Positions 7,563 to 17,890 are shown, counted from the first letter of the stretch. The stretch: DNA of 64,000 nt from G963422745 sp963422745 (GCA_963422745.1 OY730477.1:2914001-2978000); one strand, 5' to 3'. Notes: a model not told the origin generated them from the letters alone. Numbers and translations are program-made.

Positions 7563-10500
7563 AGATCCAGCTAGCTGGATCTTGAGGGGTTTGCGCTGGG
7601 TGTCGTTAGGGTCCGGTAGGGCTGTAGCGGGTATGAGCGGACCGGAGACGATAGCTTCGAGTAGGTTGGCGGCGGTGGGGGTGACTTCAACGGTGTGTTC
7701 GAGAATGGCCAGAAGGCGCAACAGTTCGTCGGTCTGGGTCCAGCGGTCGGAGCGGATGTCGTCGAGAGGGCTGGATTTGCGTCCTTTGCGGTTCTTCATG
7801 CGGTAGCCGAGCCAGGAGTGCAGAACCTTGAGCCCGGAAACCTCGAAGCTCCATACCTTGGGGTTGACCGGACCGAACCGGCCTGTGCCCACCGTCAATA
7901 CCTGTGTGTCGGGGTTGTAGCTGTACTGCTCAGGCATCGTGTTCACTGGGTCGATCGGCTGCGCCTTCCCTGGCGGAAGGCGGGCTTGCCCGTCGGGAGC
8001 GAACCGCTCGCCCCAGGTGTGCCACCACAAGAGGTCGCATCCCAGCACCACCGCCCGCTCGAAGAGGGCGAGGTCGGCGGTAATCGGCACGTGGATCGGT
8101 CCGGCCGCCTCGGCCAGCTCATCGGCGAACCGCTCACCGAATGCGGCGGTACCGCCGAGGGCGTACACGTAGGCCAGCAGGTCTTCGGCCGAGATGTCGG
8201 CCCCGAGGCGCTCGCCCATGGCAGTAAGCAGACCGTCGGTGACATTGAGGATGCGGCCACCGGGGTCGCGATAGAGCGGTATCACGTTCTTGGCACCATA
8301 CGAGCCCCGGAAATGATGGAGATCGGGAACATAAGGAGTGACGGTCAGGGCTGGGCCGCGGCCCAGCTTGGTGGAGGTCAGCGTGGTGAGGAAGACCTGG
8401 CGCTGGCCGCGGGCTCGCCAGAGATGCAATTTAGGAGCGTCTATGACCCTGTGATCAGCGACGATCCACTGGCGATCATAGCTTCGATACCCATACCGCT
8501 CGATGCTCTCAGGCAGATCGCCGATAACAAGATCATGAAGTGGCATCAACTTTGTCCCCTCGTCGAGAAGGCGTCTGATTGCCGCCCTATTCGTACGGGC
8601 ACCTGTTTCCCGCAACAGTTGCCCTCGGTATCTGGGAACTTCGCTGATCAGTGCCTGCCAGCGCCGCTTAAGCAGGCTCCGGGTTTCGCCGATGGGCCAC
8701 GTCCGTTTGGTCTAGCACCCCGAAGACGACCAAGGAAAAAAACCGGTAATGCACGGCCACGAGTAGTAGACGGTGTCGCTACGAGGAGTGAACCGATCCA
8801 AGCCCGTACCCGTCGCCTCGTCGGTCACGTCTTCGAGCCCGATCTTGCTCAGTCGAGAGAGCTTTTGGGCTCGGGTGCCACCAACCTTCATATAGCGAAC
8901 ATCGCACCCGCCGGGGCCGGGCTCGCCCGTGCGGACCCCTACGGCGATGGCCACCGGGGTGAGGATGTCGAAGATGTTGTCCTCGATGTGAGCGCCCCGG
9001 CCCTCACCACCGAGATCGACGACCCACAATTCGTCGAACGCCTTTCGGAGCGTGTGGCGTAAGCCGCCCATGGAGACGCCGTCGAGGTAGGACGAAGCGG
9101 TGATGAAAGCGACCACGCCCGCACGCCGGGGGGGGGGAGTTCGGTGGCTTGCCACACGGCCCAGCGCCAGAAGTAGACGTAATCGTTGTAGACGTTCTTG
9201 AGGTGATGCCCGAGCCCGGCCGCTTTCATGGGTTCGGTCACCGCAGCCAGCAGAGGGTCGATGCCGGGCGCTCCATGGCGAACCACGCCGCCCTTTCGCT
9301 GGGAGGTGTCACCCAAGTTGCGCTGTTCGCGATCGTAGGGTGGGTTACCGATGACGACGGTGAACCGTCCCTGCTCCTTCAGTGTGGCGCCGCGCTTGCC
9401 CTCCTCGGCTACCGGGTCGCTCATGGTGGCGAGCTGACCCTGGCGAGCAGCGTGGTCTAGTGTGTTGGTGAGCAGGATGGCAGTGTCGGCGTTACCGACA
9501 CCGGCGTTATGCAGTTCGAGGGCGACCTTGAGGTGGGCGATGGTGTAGGGCGCGAGCATCAGCTCGAAGGCATGCATCGACGGCAGCACACGCTCTCGCA
9601 AGTGTCGGGGCCAGTCGCCGGTTCCATCGGATTCGAAGGACTGACGGGCCCGGCGGATCCATTCGACCAGGAACGTCCCGGTGCCGGTGGCCGGGTCGAT
9701 CATCGAGACAAAGGGCTCATCGGGATCGATGCCGTCGGGCATCTTGAACCCGTTGCGCTGGGCCACCTCCCGCCACGGGGTGGTGTCGGCTATCCCCGAA
9801 GCCAGACCGAACCGGGATCGCAGTACCTCATCAACCATGCGCACCATGAACTCAACGGCAGGCTGCGGGGTGTAGAAGGCACCCGCGTCGATGCGGGTCT
9901 TTCGGTCGTAGCAGGTGAGAAAATTTTCGTAGAAGTGGATTACAGGGTCGCCACCCTTGGCCGTGGAGCCGATCTGATCGAGAATCGCCTCCACATTGGT
10001 TTCTCGGAGGTCGGCGATGAGCTGAGGGAGATCGCTACCGGGTAGATCCAGCGACTCAGCCTGGTTGTGGACCTGCTCGAAGAACTCTTCCAGGAAGGGG
10101 TTGGCCAGCGGGACGGTCGACAGCACCGGTGACGATCCGAAACCTTCCGGGTCCGTCACCCGGCTGCTGAGTACGCCGTACACCAGCGTCTGGGCGCACA
10201 TGTCGGCAAAGCTCTCGTTGTTGACATCGCTGACTAGCTGGGTGCGGATCTCTTCCAGCAACGCCGAAAACGGCCCCACGCCCTGCTCGTCCTCAAGCGC
10301 TTCGGTGATCTGATCGCGCAGATCGCGAGCCGTCTTCGCCATCCGCTCTGCGAGACGAGCCGCATCTTTGATCGCTTGGCCAGCCGGGAGCTTGAATGCC
10401 TCTCTCCAGCCGGTACGCCATGCCTCGACGTCGCTGTCGTCATGGGGCCACTCGAGGCAGGGAAGCAACTCGTCGCCGAGCCGGCGAAGATGCTGGAGCG

Positions 10501-10987
10501 GTGATTGCACCGGCCGCCATGCCAGGGTTCGGAACTCCGGCTGTTGAGGATCTCGGCCACGGAAGGCAACCAAGTGCAGTTCCACCGAGTCGTCGGTGCC
10601 GGTGATAACGATGAACAGGAGGTCGTCGAGCTGCCACGTCCGTCGGCTTGGGTTGCCCACCCGCTTCTTGGTGACCAGTGCTTGCAGCAAGCGGCGCACC
10701 TGGGTAATTGGCAGCCTCGACCCCGTGAATTCCAAGAAGAAAACGCCCCAAGGCTGATTGGCGCTGATGGGGGCCATCTGCCGAAGCCGCTGGAGGTCTC
10801 GGAGTTTCTCGTCGGGTATGCCCAGCTCGTCGGGGTCCCAATCGTAGGTGACAGCGGTGAGATCATCGTCTTCGAAATGATCGGCGTCCAGTGGCCAGCC
10901 CAGGACATCTACGAGGTACTGGAAGACTTGCGCGAACGTACGGATGCGGCGCAACAGCTCAGCATGATCAGCGGGTTCGGCTGTCAT
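7560..10987 (-). pseudogene. Eco57I/type ISP-like DNA methyltransferase with target recognition region, broken
   Basis: N6-adenine methylase of the restriction type. From ATG 10987 (overlapping the helicase stop, ATGA) the first part runs to about 9138, with DAGAFYTPQ at about residue 367, the SAM motif DPATGTGTF at about 430 and the catalytic NPPY at about 546. A C10 tract (minus strand; 9128-9137) then shifts the frame: 11 or 8 residues would continue into AGVVAFITASSYLDG. That second segment is interrupted once by TAG (8712-8714, probably a former CAG) before KRTWPIG and the C-terminal recognition-like region. The 3' end runs into the fragment at 7050-7562. Two lesions plus truncation suggest an inactive gene, unless the tract is phase-variable and the amber codon tolerated. 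Confidence 0.8.
9128..9137. repeat. G10 homopolymer in methylase gene
   Basis: Ten G on the plus strand (C10 in the coding strand), encoding Pro codons after GluLeu. Ten units put the ribosome out of frame; eight or eleven would join the two methylase segments. One of five such tracts in the window that fall on a frame break. Confidence 0.85.
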
Positions 10988-13900
10988 TGGTTCAACTCCA
11001 TCCAGCACCGCAACCGGGGCTCGGGCCCATCCAGCGGTGCGTTCACCCGCTTGAGGTAGGTGTTACGAACATGTTTGGCGACTTTTTCCCGCAGATCTTT
11101 GAGCGTTGCTCGATCCATGACGCAGCGCCTCGCAGTATTGGGCTTGGAACGGATGCGCCTGTCGATCTCTCCGGGTGACTCCAGGATGCTGTTGCCGTCG
11201 AGGTCGTAGAGATACCAGCGGGTCGGCCCGGCTTCCAGTGTGAACGCTCCCCGATCGGCGTCGAGAGCGGGAAGGGAGTAGCAGAAGAAGACACCGCAGG
11301 CACTCTTGCGGACCTTCCTGCGGCCAGAGAACACCGACCCGGGAAATCCGTCCAACCGGCTGGCTAAACCGGGATCTCGCTTCAGTAGCTCCTGGTATTT
11401 CAAGTGCATGTCCTCGATCGCGGTTCTCGTTCCCTCGTATGTGGCGTTGAACTCCTTCAGGGCCTCGTAGTTGTCTTCGGGCGTGAACAATTTGCGACCT
11501 TCGATCCCCAGAGTCTTGGAGATCAGCAGCGCCTTGCCGGTGACTCTTTCATAGAGTGAGAGAATCTTTTCGAGGTCGTCGGGGGGCAGGAAATTCCAGT
11601 AACGGATCGTGCCACGGTCCGGGGCTGTCTCGGGGTGGTCGGCTATCAGACGCTCCTCGATTTGCGGGCTCATCCTTCGGTCCACCCGGCCGATCCGCTG
11701 CATCAGCCGCACCGGATTCCAGTGAAGGTCGTAGTTGACCAGCCGGGTGGCGTCCTGGAGGTTCAACCCTTCTGAGAGTATGTCGGTGGAGACTAGGACT
11801 CGAATTTCGTTTTCTCCTTGGTGGGCCAGGTCTGGGGAGCTGCTGCCGTTGTAATAGGGCGAAAATCGGCGAATGATCTGAGCCCGGTTCACCTTGGATC
11901 CACCGTCGATCTGGGTGAGTCCACCGATGCCGAAGTGGCGAAGCTGTGACGCCACGTATCGAGCGGTGTCGGCGAATTCGGTGAACACGAGGACCTTGCG
12001 AGCAGTGAGGTCCTTGGTGTTCAGCAGCCGGTTCAGCTTCTTCAGTTTGTCGTCCTGATCTGGGGTGAGCCGCCTGGTAATATTGAGGAACCGTGTGATC
12101 TCGTCGAGGTCCAAGAACACCTCGTCGAGAATGGCTGGCACGTCGTATTGGTTGCGGGGCAGCTTGTTGACCGCTTCGAGCAGTTCCGGCGAGATCATGT
12201 CTTCTTCAGCCTCAGTTTCGTCTTCGTCATCACCGTCAAAGTCGAGTTCGAGCTGCAGTACGGGTCGGTAATCGATCACGGCTGCGTGCTGGCGTTTCCA
12301 ATGTTCACAGCGGCTTTTCTCGATGCCTGTCTCGCTGTGAATCTCGGCGAAGGCCAGTAGTTTGCGCATCAGCAGGTCGAGTGACCTTTCGAAGGCGTAC
12401 ACCGAACTCTCGAACCGTTTCAGAAACATTGTGCGGATGAGGCTCACCACCTGACGCTGGCGGTTCTCCTCGACAGGGTCGATGCTGGCGTCTGGACCGG
12501 TGTAGTAGGCCAACGGGTAGTAGATGGCCAGGGAGAACAGTGGGTGCTCTTTGCGGAAGGCTTTTTCGAACATTTCGAGCACTTCCCGGTAGGACGCCCC
12601 GATGGCGTACTCGGCCACCTGGGGTGGCTTGCGATCGGGAAACGAGGTCGATTCACCTCGCTCCTGGATCTGGCTGGCCTTGGCATAGGCCCGGCTGCGC
12701 TGGACCACCAGCGCCTCGAAGACATCGTCATTGGCGAGCACGTCGCCAGCTTCGATAGCTGACCCTTCGGTGAAAGCAGCCCTATTACCACCCAGCGACT
12801 CCCGCATATGGCGCTCCATCATGTTGAAGTGTCCGGAGAGATTGTTGACACCCAGACTGCGAGCGAAATGATCGTTGTCGCCTCGGGTGAACAGCTCAGC
12901 CATGTGCCGGAAGTCGGTGAGACTGTTGTTCACCGGGGTGGCGGTGAACAAGAACACCAGCTTGGAGCGGACCTTGGTATCCAACAGGTCGTAAAGGCGA
13001 TGATATCGGGAGCGGCGGTCACGGTCGTCTGCGGGATCACCACGGCTACCTCGATTTCGGAAATGGTGAGCCTCGTCGACGATCACGGCGTCGGCCAAGT
13101 CGGTAATCCGCCTGAACCGTTCGGGGAAGTCCCCCGGACGATTCAGGTCGGTGTGGCTGAATACGGTCAGATTGGAGAAGTCGGCCCCGCCGCCCACACC
13201 GCCGATGTGGGGCAGCCACTTCCGTAGATGTGGCTCCCACACTCCTTCCCGGGCCGCCTTGGGCGCGAAGAGAACCACCCGCTTGTTCTCGTGCAGCACC
13301 AGCCGCTCGATGAGCATCAAACCCACGAAGGTCTTGCCGAGCCCGACCCCATCGCAGAGGAATGCCCCTCCGTGCTGGCGGGCTATCTTCATCAACGACC
13401 AGTAGGCTTCCTTCTGGTACCGATCGAGGTGATCGAACATCTTCGAATGAGATTGGTCCCACTCCCCCGCAGTTAGCTCCCGACCTCGGAAGAACTCGTG
13501 GAGCGCTTTGGCGTAGACGTCAAAGGGCGTGTACACGTCAATGTGACGAGAGACAGCGCGTAGCACGTCGGCGGTGACGTCAGTGGCCTCAGCCCAGTGC
13601 GACTCGAACCAGTCCTGAAGCTGAGCCACTTCCCGGCTGCTACGGACACTTATGTTGAGTTCAATGTTCTTCGTCAGTCCCGCTCTGGTGAAATTGCTCG
13701 AACCGACCAGAGCTTGTGCTCCGACCACGTCGAACTTGGCGTGGGTTATATATGCCTTGGCGTGGAACTTGTCCCGGCGATAGACGCGGCACTCGATCCG
13801 GCCGCTGCTGATGGCTTCTGTTATTGTTTCGACCCCTTCCAGGAAGGGGTTAGCGCCCTTCTCGTGTTCAAGGCTGTCATCCAGCCGGCCTACCCGGCGC

Positions 13901-14142
13901 CTTAGAGCCTCAGTGAACACGGCCCGGGTCCGTAGCGACACCTCGTCGCCCATGAGCAGGCGAATCTTGTCGAGTTGTTGCCACTTGCTACCCAGCGCCA
14001 GCAAGGCACCGATCTCGAAGAACCCGGTGGCGATGTCGAAAGACTGAGCGAGGTCGGTCCATTGACTCAGGTACTCCAATCCGGTCCATCCGGAGACGCT
14101 GTTGTCGACGATGAAGAGACCCCCGCCGTCTGGCTCGGTCAC
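10984..14142 (-). CDS. PLD-domain SNF2-type helicase (defence-associated)
   Basis: About 1,052 residues from GTG 14142; the frame is open to 14292, but that would overlap the PIN gene deeply. The N-terminal phospholipase-D-like domain has HAKAYI at about 124 and GSSNFTRAG at about 146, one half of an HKD-type nuclease. The SNF2/superfamily 2 motor follows: motif I GVGLGKT at about 264, DEAHH at about 355, FTATPVNN motif III, and motif VI QRIGRVDRR at about 814. The gene stop overlaps the methylase start (ATGA), indicating coupled translation. Likely the DNA translocase of a restriction-type system. It is not DISARM as described, since drmA, drmB and drmC are absent. Confidence 0.87.
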   Translation of the reverse strand: MTEPDGGGLFIVDNSVSGWTGLEYLSQWTDLAQSFDIATGFFEIGALLALGSKWQQLDKIRLLMGDEVSLRTRAVFTEALRRRVGRLDDSLEHEKGANPFLEGVETITEAISSGRIECRVYRRDKFHAKAYITHAKFDVVGAQALVGSSNFTRAGLTKNIELNISVRSSREVAQLQDWFESHWAEATDVTADVLRAVSRHIDVYTPFDVYAKALHEFFRGRELTAGEWDQSHSKMFDHLDRYQKEAYWSLMKIARQHGGAFLCDGVGLGKTFVGLMLIERLVLHENKRVVLFAPKAAREGVWEPHLRKWLPHIGGVGGGADFSNLTVFSHTDLNRPGDFPERFRRITDLADAVIVDEAHHFRNRGSRGDPADDRDRRSRYHRLYDLLDTKVRSKLVFLFTATPVNNSLTDFRHMAELFTRGDNDHFARSLGVNNLSGHFNMMERHMRESLGGNRAAFTEGSAIEAGDVLANDDVFEALVVQRSRAYAKASQIQERGESTSFPDRKPPQVAEYAIGASYREVLEMFEKAFRKEHPLFSLAIYYPLAYYTGPDASIDPVEENRQRQVVSLIRTMFLKRFESSVYAFERSLDLLMRKLLAFAEIHSETGIEKSRCEHWKRQHAAVIDYRPVLQLELDFDGDDEDETEAEEDMISPELLEAVNKLPRNQYDVPAILDEVFLDLDEITRFLNITRRLTPDQDDKLKKLNRLLNTKDLTARKVLVFTEFADTARYVASQLRHFGIGGLTQIDGGSKVNRAQIIRRFSPYYNGSSSPDLAHQGENEIRVLVSTDILSEGLNLQDATRLVNYDLHWNPVRLMQRIGRVDRRMSPQIEERLIADHPETAPDRGTIRYWNFLPPDDLEKILSLYERVTGKALLISKTLGIEGRKLFTPEDNYEALKEFNATYEGTRTAIEDMHLKYQELLKRDPGLASRLDGFPGSVFSGRRKVRKSACGVFFCYSLPALDADRGAFTLEAGPTRWYLYDLDGNSILESPGEIDRRIRSKPNTARRCVMDRATLKDLREKVAKHVRNTYLKRVNAPLDGPEPRLRCWMELNQ

Positions 14143-14167
14143 GTGAGAAACCTGGAGTTCGGTCTGA

Positions 14168-14689
14168 TCACCCTGGATCGGAACCCTTCTTTGTGAGCGT
14201 CTCGATGCCACAGTGGTTAAAGAAGTCCCTGACCGAGCAGGGCGGCTCCAGTCCAAGCATCGAACAAGCCGTGACGATCGAGATGTGATCATGATCTACT
14301 CTGTCTTCGGTGACGATGCGAACCTTGAGGCCCGCCGTGTCTAGTTGCCTAGCCAGCGCGAGCACATAGGGATCGGCGTCTTCGTCAGGCTTGTTTGCGT
14401 CCACGACATCGCCTGCGACATTCATGACGTGGGTGATCTGGTCGTAGTCAGCATCGAGAGTGTGCTTCAGCAGTCCTCGGACTCCTGAAGCCCAAGCCCC
14501 GGGCATATCCGGATGTGTTAGCTCACTAACCTCTTTGATCACCTGTCTGGGCATGGCGATCTTGCCGTTGACGACCATCTGCTCCAAAACCTTGAAGGCA
14601 TCCCACTGCTTGCTGACAGATACAATCAATTTCGACTCAATCAATGCGGATGAATCGATCACCCAGACCGTGACATCACCGCGATTCAT
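14168..14689 (-). CDS. DUF4411-type PIN-domain protein
   Basis: 173 residues from ATG 14689, overlapping the end of the upstream XRE/ImmA gene by 14 bases. The PIN pattern is clear: VIDSSALIE near the N-terminus, an acidic DEDADPYVLALA segment around 112-124 and VTEDRVDHD at about 139-147, giving a set of carboxylates that would bind the metal of a ribonuclease active site. DUF4411 genes often pair with XRE/ImmA-IrrE genes as here. Likely an RNase toxin or effector controlled by the upstream partner. A decayed second copy of this gene's 5' part lies at 17150-17400. Confidence 0.8.
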   Translation of the reverse strand: MNRGDVTVWVIDSSALIESKLIVSVSKQWDAFKVLEQMVVNGKIAMPRQVIKEVSELTHPDMPGAWASGVRGLLKHTLDADYDQITHVMNVAGDVVDANKPDEDADPYVLALARQLDTAGLKVRIVTEDRVDHDHISIVTACSMLGLEPPCSVRDFFNHCGIETLTKKGSDPG

Positions 14690-15839
14690 CCAGCATCCCT
14701 CTCAGGTCATCGAGCGGGCCGGTTTTGAGCCGGAGAAAGTCGGCAAGGTCTCGCGTCGTCAGCCGGTCACGGTCCGCAGCCGAAATCAGTGTGTTGACAA
14801 GCCGTCTTCCGAGTTGTCCGATCCGCTTTTTGGGAGCAGATTGACCGCCGCCTCTGCCGCCACCAGAGGTGGGCCAATCCTGGTCGGCGAACTGCGAGAC
14901 GACTGCCTCGTAAAAGCTCGGATCCGCCAAACCGATTTCTTGTAGGCGGATGGCCGTAGCCCGCGTGCTGACAGAGAAACGATTGGCAATCAATCGTGCC
15001 TTGTCGGGATCCGACGTGGGTGAACCCGGCGAGATGCCGCGTTTAGTCGCCTCGGCGCGGATGCCGCTGTCGGGCAGCAGGAACGCCGCCGCGAATCGCT
15101 CGCACCACCTCTCGGCGCTGACATTGTGGCGGTCAGGCCGGACAAAGCTCTTGCAAGCAGAATTCGTGCGCGTCAAAAGGTGGCCGACCTCGTGGAAAAG
15201 GGTGAAGATTCGTGCCGTGGGGTGGTAGGCCGTGTTCACCGCAACAACAGGGGCGTAGTCGTCCCAGGCACCGAAGCCACGGATGTTGTTCTTCCCCATG
15301 GAGAGCTGCAGCACCAGCACGTCGTTGTCTTCGAGCCAAGCCCGCCAGGCTCGAAAGGCTTCTGATGAGCTGACCCAGGCAATCTGATCGGCGGTAGAGA
15401 TGCCCGACCGGTTGCGCTCGATGTCGGCCACCCTGACAGGGTCGGTCTCGGCGTTGTAACGCGTGAGGGTTACAGGTCGCCGGCCTTGGTCGCGCAGCAC
15501 CCATGACGTGATCCCCTGCAGTCGGCGAGCCCAGCGGATCTGGTTCACCTCATCAGGCCCGAGCTTGTGGCCGTCGAGAGCGGAGGTGCTACGAAACTCT
15601 GTCGGCATGGCTGCGGCTGTAGGCGGTTCAGACATGAAGAACATCGCCGACGGACGTTTCAGCACTTTGACCAGTTTGGTGAACTGGCCCTGGGTGGGCT
15701 GGGCAGTCCCGGCCTCCCAGGCTTCAATGTCGGCGGTTGGCCGGTTGACGCGCTCGGCTAGGTCGCTCTCGGTGAAACCTGCCTCCTCGCGGGCCCACCC
15801 CAATACAGCGGCGGATATAGGAACGGACTTCACAGCCAT
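14676..15839 (-). CDS. XRE-family HTH / ImmA-IrrE metallopeptidase
   Basis: 387 residues from ATG 15839, which has the strong Shine-Dalgarno AAGGAGG on the minus strand just upstream; the frame continues to 15947 but into dehydrogenase sequence. An N-terminal helix-turn-helix (about 8-60) precedes an ImmA/IrrE zinc peptidase with HEVGH at about 212-216 and a downstream ERWCERFAAAFLLP stretch. Such proteins cleave or sequester a repressor in mobile elements, or act as antitoxin to a DUF4411 partner. First gene of the leftward operon with the PIN protein, helicase and methylase, and probably its regulator. Confidence 0.85.
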   Translation of the reverse strand: MAVKSVPISAAVLGWAREEAGFTESDLAERVNRPTADIEAWEAGTAQPTQGQFTKLVKVLKRPSAMFFMSEPPTAAAMPTEFRSTSALDGHKLGPDEVNQIRWARRLQGITSWVLRDQGRRPVTLTRYNAETDPVRVADIERNRSGISTADQIAWVSSSEAFRAWRAWLEDNDVLVLQLSMGKNNIRGFGAWDDYAPVVAVNTAYHPTARIFTLFHEVGHLLTRTNSACKSFVRPDRHNVSAERWCERFAAAFLLPDSGIRAEATKRGISPGSPTSDPDKARLIANRFSVSTRATAIRLQEIGLADPSFYEAVVSQFADQDWPTSGGGRGGGQSAPKKRIGQLGRRLVNTLISAADRDRLTTRDLADFLRLKTGPLDDLRGMLDESR

Positions 15840-16018
15840 GCCATCCTCCTTGGGGTCTTCACGATCGTCAACGCTGGTCGATGGCGACCTTAACTGCGCC
15901 CGATGCAGCCTGATCGGCCAGCAGTCCGAAAGCATCCCGCCAGTCATTCAGCGGCCGGAGATGGGTCAGCATCGAAGTGATATCGACCCGGCCGTCGCTT
16001 ACCAGATCGAGGTAGTGG
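15824..16018. repeat. Right direct repeat flanking the defence operon
   Basis: Intact counterpart of 6839-7034: start of the XRE/ImmA gene, spacer and dehydrogenase 3' end. Recombination between the two copies would delete the entire 8.98-kb operon and leave one copy. Confidence 0.85.
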
Positions 16019-17097
16019 GTAATGGCGTGCTGTCGGCGGCCGTCTACTTCCTCGATCCCGAAGGCGTTGGATCCCACCCACGAGATCTCTTTGAAGTACA
16101 GCGGAGTCCATTCCCACGACACCGGTGCGTGTACACCGGATTTCACTATCGTGCCGCGGGCTTTGAGAAGTCGGCACGCCACCTCAAGAGAGTCCTTGCG
16201 GCTGACAGTGTCGTAGACCACGTCGATTCCACCCGGATAGGCCATCGGGAGCTGATGATCGCCGTGCAGCACACCACCCGACCATTCCGCGGCGTCCTCT
16301 ATCAAGGCACCGACCGGCTCATGGGCAAACACACGATGAGCGCCGAGCCTTTCAACCAGATCGGCCTGAGCACCGAACCGAGCCACCACGCCGATTTCCA
16401 CATCGGGGTACAGCGCTCGCAGCACGGCCACTGCGGCCGAACCGAGCGCCCCCGCCCCGTAAACGAGCACCCGACCTGCCGACGGCGGCGGGTGACGTAC
16501 CACCGAATGCAGCGACACCGCGAACGGGTCTGCCAGCACAGCCGCCTCGTCGGACACCGCGTCGGGAACCGGGCACAACATCGAGTCATGCGCTGGCATC
16601 AAGGTGGCGAATCCGCCGCTGGCGTCTGTGGAGGTACCGGTGTGCACGCCCGGCGCTAAAGGAGGCGCAGTGAAATTCCAGCACAGCGACAGGTCACCGG
16701 ACCGACAAGCCGGGCAGATCGGTGACACCCCTCGCGGGGCGCACGACAACCATGCGTTGAGCACTACCCGCTGGCCCGCTTCGACCCCGGCGGCCTCGGG
16801 CCCCAACTCCACCACCTCGGCCACCACCTCATGGCCCATGACCTGAGGGAACGAAGTGAAATCGATCATCGGATTGTCGGGACCCATCTCGCCCCAATCC
16901 ATAAACACCTGCTTGGAATCGCTGCCGCAAATGCCAGTGAGCAGAGGCCGACACACCACCCAATCCGGTCGCAGGAAACCGGGATCAGGCCATTGTCGAA
17001 GTGCCATCGGTGTCTGTGCCAGCGCTCGCTGCAGTCTCGTGGCACCGACCGGCGCCTCGACGGGGTCGGGCTTCACACCGAACACCAGCGCCTGCAT
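15868..17097 (-). CDS. Zinc-dependent alcohol/polyol dehydrogenase (MDR family)
   Basis: 409 residues. Medium-chain dehydrogenase/reductase: catalytic-zinc cysteine in GICGSD at about 56-61, GHEVVAEV at about 88-95, a four-cysteine structural zinc lobe (CAPRGVSPICPAC...LC) at about 120-140, and a Rossmann glycine motif GAGALG at about 213. Oxidises an alcohol or polyol with NAD(P); substrate not predictable. It lies just upstream of the defence operon on the same strand, 28 bp away, and its last 50 codons are repeated at 6884-7034. Confidence 0.88.
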   Translation of the reverse strand: MQALVFGVKPDPVEAPVGATRLQRALAQTPMALRQWPDPGFLRPDWVVCRPLLTGICGSDSKQVFMDWGEMGPDNPMIDFTSFPQVMGHEVVAEVVELGPEAAGVEAGQRVVLNAWLSCAPRGVSPICPACRSGDLSLCWNFTAPPLAPGVHTGTSTDASGGFATLMPAHDSMLCPVPDAVSDEAAVLADPFAVSLHSVVRHPPPSAGRVLVYGAGALGSAAVAVLRALYPDVEIGVVARFGAQADLVERLGAHRVFAHEPVGALIEDAAEWSGGVLHGDHQLPMAYPGGIDVVYDTVSRKDSLEVACRLLKARGTIVKSGVHAPVSWEWTPLYFKEISWVGSNAFGIEEVDGRRQHAITHYLDLVSDGRVDITSMLTHLRPLNDWRDAFGLLADQAASGAVKVAIDQR

Positions 17098-17149
17098 GTC
17101 TTCGACAGTAACGAATGCAGCGAAGGTGATTGCGTTCCGGCACGAAGAT

Positions 17150-17590
17150 AGGTGATCGCCGATCTGGTCGTGGTCAGCATCAACAGTGTGCCACAGCAGT
17201 CATCTGACTCCCGAGGCCCAAGCTTCGGGAGTCTCCGGATGTGTCAGCTCACCAACCTCTTTGATCGTCTGTGCAGGCATGGCGATCTGGTTGTTGACGA
17301 TCATTTGCTTATAACCCTTGAAGGCATCTGCTGGTGGTCATCAATGCAATTGATGTTGGTTCAATCAATGCGGACGAATCGATCACATAGGCCGAGACAC
17401 AATCGAGATTCATCCAGAACCCCTGTTCAGGTCATCGAGCGGGCCAGTTTCAAGACGGGCAAATCAGCAGGATTTCGTGTAAGCAGCCGATGACCGCCCA
17501 CCGGCGCAAATCGCTCGCACACCTCTCGAAACTGACATCGTGGTGGTCAGGCTGGACAAAGCTGATCCCCTGGCATTCTGAGAGCCCCTG
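17150..17590 (-). pseudogene. Decayed second copy of the DUF4411 and XRE/ImmA genes
   Basis: Bases 17150-17450 align with 14430-14745 (5' part of the PIN gene and the end of the XRE/ImmA gene) at roughly 75 percent by eye, with internal stops and small deletions. Bases about 17490-17560 match an internal part of the ImmA gene near 15085-15150 (CGAATCGCTCGCAC and GGACAAAGCT blocks). It is an older, deletion-ridden copy of the same module on the other side of the dehydrogenase. Confidence 0.8.
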
Positions 17591-17699
17591 CAGGATCCAC
17601 TAGCCCCCATGTGCTGGCACTCGCATCGAGTGGGCGTTTGCCTTGAACACATCTGCGCCTAGCTCAGACTCCTTCGTGAACTTTCCGGGTCGTCGGGAG

Positions 17700-17890
17700 A
17701 GCCTGACATTCCGCTCAGCTCTCTCGTGGAGGAGAGCTGTCCGCTCAGTCAACCGTTCAGCTAATGTTCCGCTCAGCTCCTTGTAAAAGAGAAGCATGCA
17801 TTCAGTCAACCGATCAGCTAATGTTCGTTCAGCTCTATCGAAAGGGACAGGCATGCATTCAGTCAACCGTTCAGTTGATGTTCGCTCAGG
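17700..17890. repeat. Minisatellite upstream of secreted protein 1
   Basis: Three to four imperfect units of about 60 bases containing TCAGTCAACCGTTCAGCTAA, TGTTCGCTCAGCTC and GCATGCAT blocks. It is open in the frame of the following gene back to 17796, which makes the gene look longer than it is. Confidence 0.8.

Noticed and set aside
7695..9062. 455-residue plus-strand open frame
   Set aside because: Antisense to the methylase gene, whose motifs are clear on the other strand.
7560..15839. DISARM or BREX system
   Set aside because: No drmA, drmB, drmC or brxC/pglZ genes; only a helicase and a methylase are shared in general type.
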